Origin: Acidisarcina sp963790505
Lineage (GTDB): Bacteria > Acidobacteriota > Terriglobia > Terriglobales > Acidobacteriaceae
DNA length: 64,000 bases
Direction: 5' to 3'
NCBI GenBank assembly: GCA_963790505.1
Contig: CAWBOT010000001.1
Location: 1 to 64,000, forward strand
Positions 9,823 through 19,297 of the stretch are shown in pieces. The position numbers were made by a program, and so were the translations under genes. Position 1 is the stretch's first letter. Every line of letters starts with the position of its first letter. The notes under the pieces were generated by a model. That model was not told the DNA's origin, searched no databases, and saw only the letters and a list, made by a program, of their open reading frames with translations.

Positions 9823-10443
9823 ATGGGCCAGGTAAGCACGGTGCTGTGGGATGTGGGCGGAGTCTTACTTACCAACGGCTGGGACCATTTGCAGAGGTAT
9901 CAGGTGCTGGACCACTTCGGGCTTGGGCGAGAGCCCTTCGAGACCATCCATGCTGAAATCAATGACGCCTGGGAGAAGGGGCAGATGACCGTCGATGAAT
10001 ATCTGGCCAGGACGGTCTTCTACGAGCCAAGGCCCTACACGCCCGAAGATTTTCTCAATGTGATGAAGGACCAATCACTACTGCATCCCAATACTGCGAT
10101 CAATATCCTCAAGCAGATTTCGGCTTCGGAGGACTATGTCGTGGGAATCATGAACAACGAATCGCGCGAGCTGAACGATTACCGCATCGAGAAATTCGGC
10201 TTCTATGATTTTTTCGACTGTTTCATCAGTTCCTGCTACGTTGGACTACGAAAACCCCATCCGGAGATTTACAAGCTGGCGCTGGATCTGTTGCAGAGGG
10301 ACCCGGACGAGATAGTGTTCATCGACGACCGCGAGGGGAACATCGCCACCGCGCACTCGATGGGGATGCACGGGATTGTCCACAAGACTGCAGGACAGAC
10401 GGCGGAGGAGCTGGGCCGGCTGGGAATCAGCGTGACTGCATAA
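9823..10443 (+). CDS. HAD-superfamily hydrolase, subfamily IA (YihX-like)
   Basis: This is a 206-residue cytoplasmic phosphatase-like protein. Motif I is VLWDVGGVLLTN, with the nucleophile Asp but Gly in place of the second Asp, as in YihX-type members. Motif II lies at IMNNESREL, motif III Lys in GLRKPHPEIYKLAL, and motif IV is IVFIDDREGNIATA. The ATG at 9823 has GGAG about 10 bases upstream. It sits between rpiB and zwf on the same strand. A sugar-phosphate substrate such as alpha-glucose 1-phosphate (the YihX substrate) or a detoxification role in the pathway is plausible but only inferred from position. Confidence 0.85.
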   Translation: MGQVSTVLWDVGGVLLTNGWDHLQRYQVLDHFGLGREPFETIHAEINDAWEKGQMTVDEYLARTVFYEPRPYTPEDFLNVMKDQSLLHPNTAINILKQISASEDYVVGIMNNESRELNDYRIEKFGFYDFFDCFISSCYVGLRKPHPEIYKLALDLLQRDPDEIVFIDDREGNIATAHSMGMHGIVHKTAGQTAEELGRLGISVTA

Positions 10444-10497
10444 CCCGCGGCGCTCTTTTCAGGCACTGGAACGAAAGTAGGGAGGTTTTAAGACTAC

Positions 10498-12039
10498 ATG
10501 GCTACGACCGAGATCAAAATTGCCCCCGAGCACGTCCAAAAATCCTCAAAGTCGGACGTGCATACGCCCGACCCGATCATCGTGATCATCTTCGGCGCTT
10601 CAGGAGATCTGACCAAGCGGAAGCTGTTGCCTGCGCTCTTCCACCTCGAGCAGGCCGGGCTGCTGCCCGACAATTTTTCGATTGTTGGTGTCGCGCGGCG
10701 ACCGCTTGGAGATTCCTTTGCCGCCGACATGAAGGACGGCATCCTGAAGTTCGGCGGTGTCAAGGAGGGGGCGGAGCACCTCGATGATTTCATCGGCAAG
10801 GTGCGGTATCACGCGATGAACTTCGACGATGCCGCTGGCTATGACCAGTTGAAGGCGTTGCTGGAGAAGATCGATGCGGAGAACGGCACCAAAGGGAATC
10901 GGTTGTTCTACCTAGCGACTGCTCCGGAATATTTCGCCGACATCATCGATCATCTCGGCGAAAAGGGAATGGCGAAGCCAAAAACTGGTGCGGTCCGAGC
11001 GATCATTGAGAAGCCGTTCGGCCATGACCTGGAGTCGGCGCGCGAGCTGAACGACAACATCAACAAGGTCTTTGACGAAAAACAGATCTTCCGCATCGAC
11101 CATTACCTCGGCAAGGAGACGGTGCAGAATGTACTTGTCTTCCGCTTCGCGAACGGGATCTTCGAGCCGGTCTGGAACCGCAACTACATCGACCATGTAG
11201 AGATCACCGCAGCCGAGAGTATCGGCATCGAGGGTCGCGGGCCGTTCTATGAAAAGGCCGGCGCGCTGCGCGATGTCGTCCAGAACCACGTGATGGAGCT
11301 GCTCTCGTTCGTGGCGATGGAGCCGCCGGTTTCCTTCGAGGCGGACGCCGTTCGAGGCGAAAAAGTGAAGGTGTGGAAGGCGATCAAGCCGATTCCAATT
11401 GAAGACACGGTGCGCGGACAGTATGGGCCGGGCACTGTGGGCAAAGAGAAGGCGATCGGCTATCGCGAAGAAGAGAGGGTCGATCCGAACTCGGTCACCG
11501 AGACCTTTGCCGCGATCAAGCTGGAGATTGAGAACTGGCGCTGGGCGGGTGTGCCTTTTTATATTCGCGCCGGCAAGCGGATGGCGAAGAGAACGACCGA
11601 CGTTACGGTGGTCTTCAAGCAGCCGCCGATGCGGCTCTTCAACGAAACGGGCGGCGGCCCATGCGATGACATCCATCCCAACCTGATTACCATGCGTATC
11701 CAGCCGGACGAAGGGATCTCGTTGCGCTTTGGCGCCAAGGTCCCGAGCACCGGGATGTCGGTTTGCCCGGTGATCATGGACTTCAGCTACGCAGCGGCTT
11801 TCGGAAGCTCCTCAGCCAACGGCTATGAGCGGCTGCTGCTCGATGCGATGCTGGGCGATGCGACGCTCTTTGCTCATCGCGACGGCGTCGAGGCGACGTG
11901 GGCGCTTTATACTCCTGTTCTGGATGCGTGGAAGAATTCGCCGCAGAAAGACTTTCCAAACTACGAAAGCGGTACGTGGGGACCAGAAGCGGCGAACGAG
12001 TTGCTGCGGCGCGACGGCCGGGAATGGCAGAAGGTCTAG
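10498..12039 (+). CDS. zwf: Glucose-6-phosphate 1-dehydrogenase
   Basis: The enzyme catalyses the first oxidative pentose-phosphate step, glucose 6-phosphate to 6-phosphogluconolactone with NADP+ (or NAD+) reduction. At 513 residues it has normal length. The nucleotide-binding fingerprint IFGASGDLTKRKLLPALF is at about residues 31-48 and the substrate-site signature RIDHYLGKE starts at residue 199. Also visible are the IEKPFGHDL segment, the FRFANGIFEPVWNRNYIDHV barrel strand region and the C-terminal GYERLLLDAMLGDATLF. GGGAGG upstream of ATG 10498 is a good ribosome site. It is 54 bases after the HAD gene and 65 bases before pgl. Confidence 0.97.
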   Translation: MATTEIKIAPEHVQKSSKSDVHTPDPIIVIIFGASGDLTKRKLLPALFHLEQAGLLPDNFSIVGVARRPLGDSFAADMKDGILKFGGVKEGAEHLDDFIGKVRYHAMNFDDAAGYDQLKALLEKIDAENGTKGNRLFYLATAPEYFADIIDHLGEKGMAKPKTGAVRAIIEKPFGHDLESARELNDNINKVFDEKQIFRIDHYLGKETVQNVLVFRFANGIFEPVWNRNYIDHVEITAAESIGIEGRGPFYEKAGALRDVVQNHVMELLSFVAMEPPVSFEADAVRGEKVKVWKAIKPIPIEDTVRGQYGPGTVGKEKAIGYREEERVDPNSVTETFAAIKLEIENWRWAGVPFYIRAGKRMAKRTTDVTVVFKQPPMRLFNETGGGPCDDIHPNLITMRIQPDEGISLRFGAKVPSTGMSVCPVIMDFSYAAAFGSSSANGYERLLLDAMLGDATLFAHRDGVEATWALYTPVLDAWKNSPQKDFPNYESGTWGPEAANELLRRDGREWQKV

Positions 12040-12104
12040 CAAACAAGGCAAGAGTACAGTGCCGGTGAAGGTTTTGGGTAAATCATGAATCAGGGTCAGA
12101 ACGA

Positions 12105-12899
12105 ATGTCTGTAACTACGGTTGTTACTTATCATGTCTTGCCCACCTCCGAGGACCTGGCCCGGGCCATGGCCGAGCGACTGCTCGCTGCGGCGAAGGGA
12201 GCGGTTGCGTCGCACGGGGTCGCCCGTATCGCTGTCTCAGGCGGCAACACTCCGAAACGGACTTTCGAGATGCTCGCGGATCGGCGCGGCGAGTTCGGGG
12301 GTTTTCCCTGGGACAAGACCGACCTTTTCTGGGTTGATGAGCGCTGCGTTCCGCCTGACGATAAAGACAGCAACTACCGAATGACGAAACTGGCGCTGCT
12401 CGACAAAGTTCCGCTAGCGGCTGACCGGGTATTTCGCATCGAGGGAGAACTCGATCCAGGAGAGGCCGCGCAGCGTTATGAGACGGCAATCCGCGCCCGG
12501 TTCGGTCTGCAGGGGGTCGAGATGCCTGTCTTTGATCTGATCGCACTCGGCATGGGGCCTGACGGCCACACGGCTTCGCTTTTTCCTCACACGAGGGGGA
12601 TCCATGAGGGCGGGGCCATCGTCATCCCGAACCACGTTCCGCAAAAAGAGACGTGGCGCGTGACACTTACCGCTCCGGTCATCAATCATGGGCGCGAAGT
12701 TGTTTTCCTGATTGGCGGGCCCGACAAGGCTGAGGTGTTAAGTCAGGTGCTCTCAGACAAGTACGACCCCGAGACGTGGCCTTCTCAGTTGATACAGCCG
12801 AAGTCGGGGAAGGTATTGATGCTGCTCGATGAGGCGGCGGCGGCCAAGCTCCCGCCGGCCGACCCAAGCGGTACGGGCCAACTGGAGATCACGCGATGA
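12105..12899 (+). CDS. pgl: 6-phosphogluconolactonase
   Basis: It hydrolyses the lactone product of Zwf to 6-phosphogluconate. The 264-residue protein belongs to the DevB/SOL family of the NagB fold. Evidence includes RIAVSGGNTPKRTFEML near the N-terminus, FFWVDERCVP-type FWVDERCVPPDDKDSNY, and the active-site segment LIALGMGPDGHTASLFPHT. The C-terminus VVFLIGGPDKAEVL is also family-typical. The last four bases overlap the start of glk (ATGA), which indicates translational coupling. The order zwf-pgl-glk ties glucose phosphorylation to oxidative pentose-phosphate flux. Confidence 0.95.
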   Translation: MSVTTVVTYHVLPTSEDLARAMAERLLAAAKGAVASHGVARIAVSGGNTPKRTFEMLADRRGEFGGFPWDKTDLFWVDERCVPPDDKDSNYRMTKLALLDKVPLAADRVFRIEGELDPGEAAQRYETAIRARFGLQGVEMPVFDLIALGMGPDGHTASLFPHTRGIHEGGAIVIPNHVPQKETWRVTLTAPVINHGREVVFLIGGPDKAEVLSQVLSDKYDPETWPSQLIQPKSGKVLMLLDEAAAAKLPPADPSGTGQLEITR

Positions 12900-13933
12900 T
12901 TCTCGCCGGAGATGTGGGCGGCACCAAGGTCCACCTGGCCCTCTACGATTTTGAGCAGGGTAAGCTGGCCCACGTAAGGGACGAGAAATTCCCGGCACCG
13001 GCCTTTTCGGGGCTGGGTGAGGTGGTGACCAAGTTCCTCTCCGAAGGGACGGAGACAGGAAGCGAAGTGACTGCGGCTTGTTTCGGCGTCCCAGGGCCGG
13101 TGAAGGACGGGCGACTCAAGCTGACCAATCTGCCGTGGGAGCTGGACGCTCGCGAGTTGTCCACCTCGCTGAAGATAGAGCATCTCTTTCTCATCAACGA
13201 TCTTGAGGCGAATGGGTATGGAATCCCTGAATTGAGTCCGGAACAAATCTGTGTCCTGAGTGAGGGCGACGCCAGCGCGATCGGACATCGGGGGCTGGTG
13301 TCGGCCGGGACAGGCCTCGGTGAAGCCGTGCTTGTGTGGACCGGAGGCCATCATGTGCCGATTCCATCGGAAGGCGGCCACTCCGACTTCGCGGCTCGCA
13401 ATGAGATCGAGGTTAAGCTCCTGCGGTACCTTTGGAAGCAGCTGGAGGGCCGAGTCAGTTTCGAGCGAGTGGTTTCAGGGATTGGTTTGAAAAACATCTA
13501 CAGCTTTCTGCGCGACGATCAGGGGATGGAAGAGCCGGGCTGGCTCAAAGAGCGCATGGAGAGCGAAGACCCGAATGCGGTGATCGGCCAGGTAGGCGAG
13601 GACGGAAGTAGCGAGCTATGTGCGAAGACGCTGGAGATTTTTGCCTCGGCCTATGGCGCGGAAGCGGGGAACCTGGCGCTGAAGATCCTGGCCAACGGAG
13701 GGATCTATCTCGGTGGTGGCATTGCACCGAAGATCCTGAAGACGATGAAGAGCGGCATTTTCATGGAGGCCTTTGCCGACAAGGGGCGCATGAGGCATTT
13801 GCTGGAAACCATCCCGGTCAGAGTGATTCTGGAAAGCCGGGCTGCGCTGCTTGGGGCCGCCGCATACGCGGAAGAGCGCGCTGCGGAGATCAGCGGCCGG
13901 TCGGTGCGGGCGGCATCGGTGCAGTTTTCCTAA
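12896..13933 (+). CDS. glk: Glucokinase (GlK family)
   Basis: It phosphorylates glucose with ATP and so supplies Zwf. The 345-residue length is typical of the PF02685 family. The phosphate-binding start is MILAGDVGGTKVHLALYDF. The sequence then shows CFGVPGPVKDGRLKLTNLPW, LFLINDLEANGYG with the catalytic Asp region, LVSAGTGLGEAVL, and PIPSEGGHSDFAARNEIE containing the Glu/His sugar-contact segment. The C-terminus has IYLGGGIAPKIL. It is the last gene of the cluster. Glucose released by the upstream GH15 enzyme would be a natural substrate, which is an inference from position. Confidence 0.95.
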   Translation: MILAGDVGGTKVHLALYDFEQGKLAHVRDEKFPAPAFSGLGEVVTKFLSEGTETGSEVTAACFGVPGPVKDGRLKLTNLPWELDARELSTSLKIEHLFLINDLEANGYGIPELSPEQICVLSEGDASAIGHRGLVSAGTGLGEAVLVWTGGHHVPIPSEGGHSDFAARNEIEVKLLRYLWKQLEGRVSFERVVSGIGLKNIYSFLRDDQGMEEPGWLKERMESEDPNAVIGQVGEDGSSELCAKTLEIFASAYGAEAGNLALKILANGGIYLGGGIAPKILKTMKSGIFMEAFADKGRMRHLLETIPVRVILESRAALLGAAAYAEERAAEISGRSVRAASVQFS

Positions 13934-13965
13934 GTCTTTTTCCGCCAGAGCGCGTCGAATGTAAT

Positions 13966-14357
13966 ATGAGCAACTCGCGTGGAAATTCCATTCTTCAAGA
14001 TTTGAAGCGTGCTTGCCTGATGACGGCAATCGCGGTTGCCCTGGTGTTGATTACGCGCGTCGCCTGGGCGCACGCGGTGCTGGTGCTGTCGTCGCCGACA
14101 ATCAATGCGGTCCTGCCGGACCGGATGTTCCGATCTCTCTAAAGTTCAACTCGCGCGTCGATGGATCGAGATCTACCGTGCTGCTCAGCACGGCCGACGG
14201 CCAGTCGAAGCCGCTGACGCTCGACAAGCAAGCTGCGCCGGATACACTGACCGCCAAAGTCGCGGGGCTTACGGCGGGCAAGTATGCGATCCACTGGCAG
14301 GTACTGGCCACCGACGGCCATATCACTCGCGGGCAAATACCCTTCAGCGTGAAGTAA
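13966..14357 (+). CDS. copC: CopC-like periplasmic copper-binding protein, one frameshift
   Basis: This is a small exported copper carrier. A signal peptide (about residues 15-36) ends in RVAWA, leaving a mature N-terminal His (HAVLVLSSPTINAVL), the usual Cu(II) ligand position. The C-terminal strand HWQVLATDGHITRGQIPF carries the conserved Asp and His ligands, and the protein ends IPFSVK. The frame changes near 14115: the first frame stops at MFRSL, while GPDVPISLKFNSRVDGS continues in the next. One indel restores a protein of about 130 residues, the normal CopC size. ATG 13966 follows glk by 32 bases. CopD follows, supporting the assignment. Confidence 0.85.
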
Positions 14358-14510
14358 AATAGCCAGAGGCAAGAGGGCATAAAGCTCGAAGGCGCCGAAG
14401 CGCGGTAGCGACCGGCGATGGACTCTCCACACCTTCCAATCGCTTCCCCAGGCAATAAAAGGGATCGTGTGCTTTTCCTTTGCGCCCTTTTTGTCCCGAG
14501 GGATTGATCG

Positions 14511-16130
14511 TTGATCTGGCTTTTGCGCGACTTTGATTTGTTGTCGGTCCTCTTACGGGCGCTTACCCTTGGGCTGGAATTACTGACGCTGGGCGGGGTA
14601 GCCTATCTGCTGGTGGTCGCGCTTCCTTCAAATGCAGGAGAATCTGCTTTAGAGAGCTGCTGGCGGGGAGTGCGCTGGGCGGCCACCAGCTTTGCGATCG
14701 TCGAGGTCTGCTATGTCTCGGTCGATAGCGCGATCCTTATGGGGAGTTCCTCCCTGCGCCTTTCGGATCTGGTGTTCGCGCCGTACTTTCTGGCCGGAAT
14801 CGGCGCTGCGGTCGCGGCCTGCGCCATCATCGTGATTGCAAGCATCGGCGGCAGGAGAGCTGGATACGCGCTGCTGCCCTTTGCTGCGCTGGTTCTGACG
14901 GCCGTCGTTTCGACCAGCCACTCGGTCTCGCGGCTGGACCATCGGGCCATACTCTCGGTGCTGACCGCGGCTCACCAACTTGGCGCGTCAGTGTGGCTGG
15001 GGGCGATGCCGTTTCTCATCCTGTCTCTGCGGAAGTCGACAGAGCCTGATGAGGCGAAGCGGATGTTGCGGCGCTTTTCTCCCCTCGCGCTGGCCGGCGC
15101 GACAACCCTGCTGCTGGGCGGATTCGGCATGGCATGGTTTTATCTGGGCATCTCGGCCGATAAGTCCCTTAGCGGCGTTTACGGCACCGCTTACGGCCTG
15201 ATGATGTTGGCCAAGATATACCTGGTTGTACTCATTATGGCGATGGGCGCAGGAAATTTCTTTCTGGTGAAGCGAATCAACGCCGCACCGATGGCCCTGT
15301 TGACTCGCCTGCGCCGATTTGGCGAGGTGGAGATCGGTCTCGCGTTCACCGCCGTGTTGGCTGCTGCCTCCATGACCTCGCAGCCGCCGGCAATCGATCT
15401 GCCTAATGACCGAGCGACGCTGCCGGAGATCGCGGCGCGTTTTCATCCGGTGATGCCGCGCATGACGAGCCCGGCGTTTGCAGAGCTGGCGCCGACTACT
15501 CCGCTTGACGAGGTCGTCAAACAGGCGCAGTTCGGCGGATCCCACGCGGTCGATGACGATAGCGATCGTGCGTGGTCGGAATATAACCATCATTGGGCAG
15601 GCGTGATTGTTCTGGCTGCGGGGCTTTTCGCTCTTTTGAGCCGATTGCCGAAATCGGGATGGGCGCGAAACTGGCCGATTGTCTTTGCGGGGCTCGCGGT
15701 GTTCATTGTGTTGCGCGCCGACCCGGAGTGCTGGCCGCTGGGGCCGCGTCCGTTCTGGGGCAGCTTTACCGCACCCGACGTGCTGCAACACCGTTTGTAT
15801 GCCGTGCTGATCCTGGCGTTCGCGGCATTTGAATGGGGAATTCAGACGGGACGATTGCATTCGCGCTGGGCGGCGATGGTCTTCCCGGTGATCTGCGCGG
15901 CTGGAGGCGCTCTGCTGCTCACCCACAATCACACGATCGGCAATGTCAGGGAAGAGCTGATGGCAGAGATGAGCCATACACCGATCGCGCTGCTCGGGGC
16001 CACGGCCGGCTGGAGCCGCTGGCTGGAATTGCGGCTGCCCGACCAGAAAGAATCGCGCTGGGCCTCGTATGTGTGGCCAGTCTGCCTGATGCTAGTGGGC
16101 CTGGTGCTGCTCAATTATCGGGAATCCTAA
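14511..16130 (+). CDS. copD: CopD-like copper-transport membrane protein with C-terminal membrane extension
   Basis: This 539-residue inner-membrane protein has roughly a dozen hydrophobic segments. The first ~310 residues match a CopD-type helix bundle, including LTAAHQLGASVWLGAMPFLIL and SGVYGTAYGLMMLAKIYLVV. After a periplasmic-looking loop (about 310-360) there is a second membrane block with the His-rich stretch LLTHNHTIGNVREELMAEMS followed by HTPIALLGATAGW, which may bind metal. The start is TTG 14511 with GAGGGA 6 bases upstream. With copC it would move copper across the inner membrane, the standard CopCD model. The direction of transport cannot be read from sequence. Confidence 0.85.
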   Translation: MIWLLRDFDLLSVLLRALTLGLELLTLGGVAYLLVVALPSNAGESALESCWRGVRWAATSFAIVEVCYVSVDSAILMGSSSLRLSDLVFAPYFLAGIGAAVAACAIIVIASIGGRRAGYALLPFAALVLTAVVSTSHSVSRLDHRAILSVLTAAHQLGASVWLGAMPFLILSLRKSTEPDEAKRMLRRFSPLALAGATTLLLGGFGMAWFYLGISADKSLSGVYGTAYGLMMLAKIYLVVLIMAMGAGNFFLVKRINAAPMALLTRLRRFGEVEIGLAFTAVLAAASMTSQPPAIDLPNDRATLPEIAARFHPVMPRMTSPAFAELAPTTPLDEVVKQAQFGGSHAVDDDSDRAWSEYNHHWAGVIVLAAGLFALLSRLPKSGWARNWPIVFAGLAVFIVLRADPECWPLGPRPFWGSFTAPDVLQHRLYAVLILAFAAFEWGIQTGRLHSRWAAMVFPVICAAGGALLLTHNHTIGNVREELMAEMSHTPIALLGATAGWSRWLELRLPDQKESRWASYVWPVCLMLVGLVLLNYRES

Positions 16131-16177
16131 CGAGCCGTTGCGTGTGTCCCCGCACATCGAAGATAGAGGAAGAGTAA

Positions 16178-18028
16178 GTGGATAGAGGATTTGAAAGCCA
16201 GCCAACGACTGAGGCACCGGAGAACGATTGGAGCTGGGGGACATGTCTCGCTATCGTGCTGCTGCTGGCGGCGGCCACCTACATAATTGGGAGTAGCTCC
16301 CCGCCGTCGCTGTCGGATGACGTGGACGCGGTGCAGGCGCAAATCGCGCGAAATATGCTGGCCTCTGGCGATTGGGTGACGGCACGTCTCAACGGCATAG
16401 CCTTTCTGGAAAAATCGCCCATGATGTATTGGCTGGTGGCGATTTCGTACAAGATATTTGGCGTCTATGATTGGGCGGCGAGAATTCCGATTGCACTCTC
16501 GGCGATTGGGTTGGCGTGGCTTACGGCCGCATTCGGCAAATGGGCGTTTGGCAAGAGCGCTGGTTTCTACGCCGGTATTTGTGTCGCGACCTGTGTGGGT
16601 CTCTATCTCTTCACCCGGATACTGATTCCAGATGTGATGCTTACGCTGACGATCACGCTGGGGATGTGGGCCTTCCTGCGGGTGATAGACGATGACGAGC
16701 CAAATCCCCGCATGTGGGCTTATTTGCTGGCGGCGAGCCTGGGCGTCAGTCTGTTACTGAAGAGCTTGATCGGCGTGGTCTTTCCAGTGTCGACGGCGAT
16801 TGTATACTTCGCGATCACTCGTCAGCTTTTCTCGTGGAAGAGCTGGAAGAGATTTCATCCTTGGACCAGCGTGGCGATCGTCTTCCTGATTGCTGCGCCG
16901 TGGCACATTCTGGCGACTCTTCAAAATCCGCCTTACTTTGCATGGACGCTACACAGCGGTCGAGGCCAGTACCACGGCTTTTTGTGGTTCTATGTGATCA
17001 ACGAGCAGTTGCTACGTTTTCTGAACCTGCGATATCCGCGGGACTACAACACCGTGCCCCGGGTTTATTTCTGGCTCTTCCACCTGGTTTGGCTTTTCCC
17101 GTGGAGCGTGTATTTTCCGGCGATCTTCAAACTCGATTACAAGCCTGTCGATCGAGCCGGCCGAACGCGATTGCTTGCGGCATGCTGGATTGGCTTCGTG
17201 CTGGTCTTCTTCACCTTCTCCACCACGCAGGAGTACTACTCCATGCCGATCTATCCGGCGATGGCGTTGTTGTTAGGGTCGGCGATGGCAGTAGGAGGAA
17301 AGTGGATTCGAGGAGGGACGAGGGTGCTGACTTTCGTTTCTGCCGCGTGCGCGCTGGCCATCATCGCGATTCTGATCGCGGTGCGTCATGTTCCTGCTCC
17401 GGGAGATATATCCCAGGCGCTGGGCTATCACCCCAAGGTGTATAGTTTGTCGCTCGGCCACATGGAAGATCTGACGCTGGATTCGTTCGCGTACCTGAAG
17501 CTTCCGCTGGCGATGGCGGCGCTCGCATTCCTGGTCGGGGTTGCGGGTACGTTGAAGACGAGAGGGCAGAGCGCATTTCTGGCCGCTGCGTTGATGATGG
17601 CCATGTTCTATCAGGCAGCAAGAGTCGCGTTAATTGATTTTGACCCATTTCTTTCGTCGCGGCCGCTGGCAAACGCGATCCTCGCATCACCGCCGGGAGA
17701 AATCATCATGGACACCCAATACTGGACGCTGTCGACGATCCCGTTCTATACGGGGCGCTCGGAGCTGATGTTGAATGGACGGTGGTTCAATCTTGAGTAC
17801 GGCTCCTACGCGCCCGGCGCACCCCAAAACGTCTTCATCGACGATGCCGACTTCAAACAGCTGTGGTTCAGGCCTACACGCTATTACCTGGTGACTAAGG
17901 ACGCGGATATCCCTCGCCTCGAGAGCCTGGTTGGCGCACAGAACCTTACGCTGGTTGCCAAGTCGGGAGGCAAACGGGTGTATACGAACTCACCAATCGA
18001 GAATTCAACCGGCAATCGAGGCTTGTAG
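16178..18028 (+). CDS. Membrane glycosyltransferase, GT39 / ArnT-like family
   Basis: This 616-residue polytopic protein starts at GTG 16178 behind AGAGGAAGAG. It resembles ArnT and dolichyl-phosphate-mannose mannosyltransferases: after the first membrane helix comes the acidic loop SLSDDVDAVQAQIARNML (the Asp pair fits the catalytic position), then GDWVTARLNGIAFLEKSPMM and alternating helices up to about residue 480. The C-terminal ~130 residues are soluble and probably periplasmic. Such enzymes use polyprenyl-phosphate sugars to glycosylate lipid or protein acceptors on the outer face of the inner membrane. The acceptor and sugar are unknown here. It is convergent with a radical SAM gene 17 bases away. 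Confidence 0.85.
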   Translation: MDRGFESQPTTEAPENDWSWGTCLAIVLLLAAATYIIGSSSPPSLSDDVDAVQAQIARNMLASGDWVTARLNGIAFLEKSPMMYWLVAISYKIFGVYDWAARIPIALSAIGLAWLTAAFGKWAFGKSAGFYAGICVATCVGLYLFTRILIPDVMLTLTITLGMWAFLRVIDDDEPNPRMWAYLLAASLGVSLLLKSLIGVVFPVSTAIVYFAITRQLFSWKSWKRFHPWTSVAIVFLIAAPWHILATLQNPPYFAWTLHSGRGQYHGFLWFYVINEQLLRFLNLRYPRDYNTVPRVYFWLFHLVWLFPWSVYFPAIFKLDYKPVDRAGRTRLLAACWIGFVLVFFTFSTTQEYYSMPIYPAMALLLGSAMAVGGKWIRGGTRVLTFVSAACALAIIAILIAVRHVPAPGDISQALGYHPKVYSLSLGHMEDLTLDSFAYLKLPLAMAALAFLVGVAGTLKTRGQSAFLAAALMMAMFYQAARVALIDFDPFLSSRPLANAILASPPGEIIMDTQYWTLSTIPFYTGRSELMLNGRWFNLEYGSYAPGAPQNVFIDDADFKQLWFRPTRYYLVTKDADIPRLESLVGAQNLTLVAKSGGKRVYTNSPIENSTGNRGL

Positions 18029-18044
18029 CGTTCGCGACTTCGGC

Positions 18045-19079
18045 CTACGCGGGCTGTTCCGCCTGCGGCATCAGGCCTTTGATGTGGAAGAAGGCGCTGG
18101 AGAAGGCGTTCTTCATCGCCAGCGAGGACTCGATTCCACATGTGCAGCCGGGGCATTCGCGGCGGATCATCGCTTCGGCCTGGCGAGTGTAGGCCTCGGA
18201 ATCGAGCACCGAGCGCAGACTGTTGTTGAGAATGTTGCCAACCGGCGCGAGAGGATAACAGCCGGTGAGAACATCTCCGTTCGAGACGACGAAGACCTGA
18301 AGATATCCCAGCACGCATGGCGGCTCGTCCACGGAATCGTTGCTGTAGTACCGCTTGATATAGTCGGCCTCGTAGCCCGGGCGTTTCATGACGTCGCGCA
18401 GAAAGTTATCAATCCGATCGACGTCGCTGCGATCTGGCCACATGGTGGCGATGTCGGCATTCGCCAGAAAATAGAGATTCCGGCTGAGGATGTTGAACTC
18501 GAGATCGGCGCCTACATTGTGGGCGACCTCGGCGAGTTCGCCGAGCTCCCGGGCGGAGATGCCGTTCAGGGTCACAGAGAACGCGGCCTGCTTGTTGCGA
18601 AGCCCCTGAATGCCCTCAATCGCCAAATCGAAATATCCCTTGATGCCGCGAATGCGGTCGTTGTTCTCACGCATGCCGTCGATCGAGACGTTGATGTTGG
18701 TGATCGGAGAGTCGTTCACCTGCTGCTGAAAGCGCTTGAGGAGGAGCCCGTTGGTCTGGATGATGATTCGTTTGAAGGGCTTGGTGTTCGCGCTTTTCAG
18801 AATTTCGAAGAAGTCTTTCCGGATGAGCGGCTCACCCCCGGTGAAGCGCAGGGAGCTGATGCCCAGATCGCCGATCTCATTCACGAGTGCGATGGCCCGT
18901 TTGGTGTCCATCCCATCTTTCCAATGGGATTTCCAATAGTCGCAGCTGATGCACCTCGCCTGGCAGTTCTCGGTCAATTTGACGTGCGCCGCCAGCGGCC
19001 GGACCCTTGCGGGGAGAAGCTTAGACGAGAATTGGCTGCCCATCCATACGCGGGGAAGATAGGAACCGGGGATAGGCAT
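18045..19079 (-). CDS. Radical SAM protein with a SPASM/twitch-like C-terminal Cys region
   Basis: This 344-residue protein carries the cluster-binding motif Cys39-x3-Cys43-x2-Cys46 (TENCQARCISCDYW), then SSLRFTGGEPLIRKDFFEIL (SAM-contact GGEP) and ITNINVSIDGMREN. The C-terminal part has further cysteines in DEPPCVLGYLQVFVVSNGDV, LTGCYPLAP and RRECPGCTCGIESS, suggesting an auxiliary Fe-S cluster as in SPASM/twitch enzymes. That class modifies peptides, sugars or lipids. No precursor peptide was found next to it, and the neighbour is a glycosyltransferase, so the substrate remains open. Confidence 0.85.
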   Translation of the reverse strand: MPIPGSYLPRVWMGSQFSSKLLPARVRPLAAHVKLTENCQARCISCDYWKSHWKDGMDTKRAIALVNEIGDLGISSLRFTGGEPLIRKDFFEILKSANTKPFKRIIIQTNGLLLKRFQQQVNDSPITNINVSIDGMRENNDRIRGIKGYFDLAIEGIQGLRNKQAAFSVTLNGISARELGELAEVAHNVGADLEFNILSRNLYFLANADIATMWPDRSDVDRIDNFLRDVMKRPGYEADYIKRYYSNDSVDEPPCVLGYLQVFVVSNGDVLTGCYPLAPVGNILNNSLRSVLDSEAYTRQAEAMIRRECPGCTCGIESSLAMKNAFSSAFFHIKGLMPQAEQPA

Positions 19080-19297
19080 GTGAAACTCCTGCTTTCAAAT
19101 TGCAGCTTTTGGCCGCGCTAAGGTGGCGCCGTAGAGTCCAGCAGCGCGGCCACTCGCTCTTACGATTGTATCGCGCAGCGTGGGTCGGAGACGGCCGAAG
19201 CTGGGACGAATCAAGGGGGTGGCTGTCATAATCGTTACGGTGACAAACGCGACATTCCCGGCGTCGAAGCGGCGTCCGGTCTATTCCTCAGGAGCAC

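Noticed and set aside
17931..19121. 396-codon plus-strand frame over the radical SAM gene
   Set aside because: The opposite strand encodes a clear radical SAM protein with CxxxCxxC and GGEP motifs; this frame has no recognisable domain.
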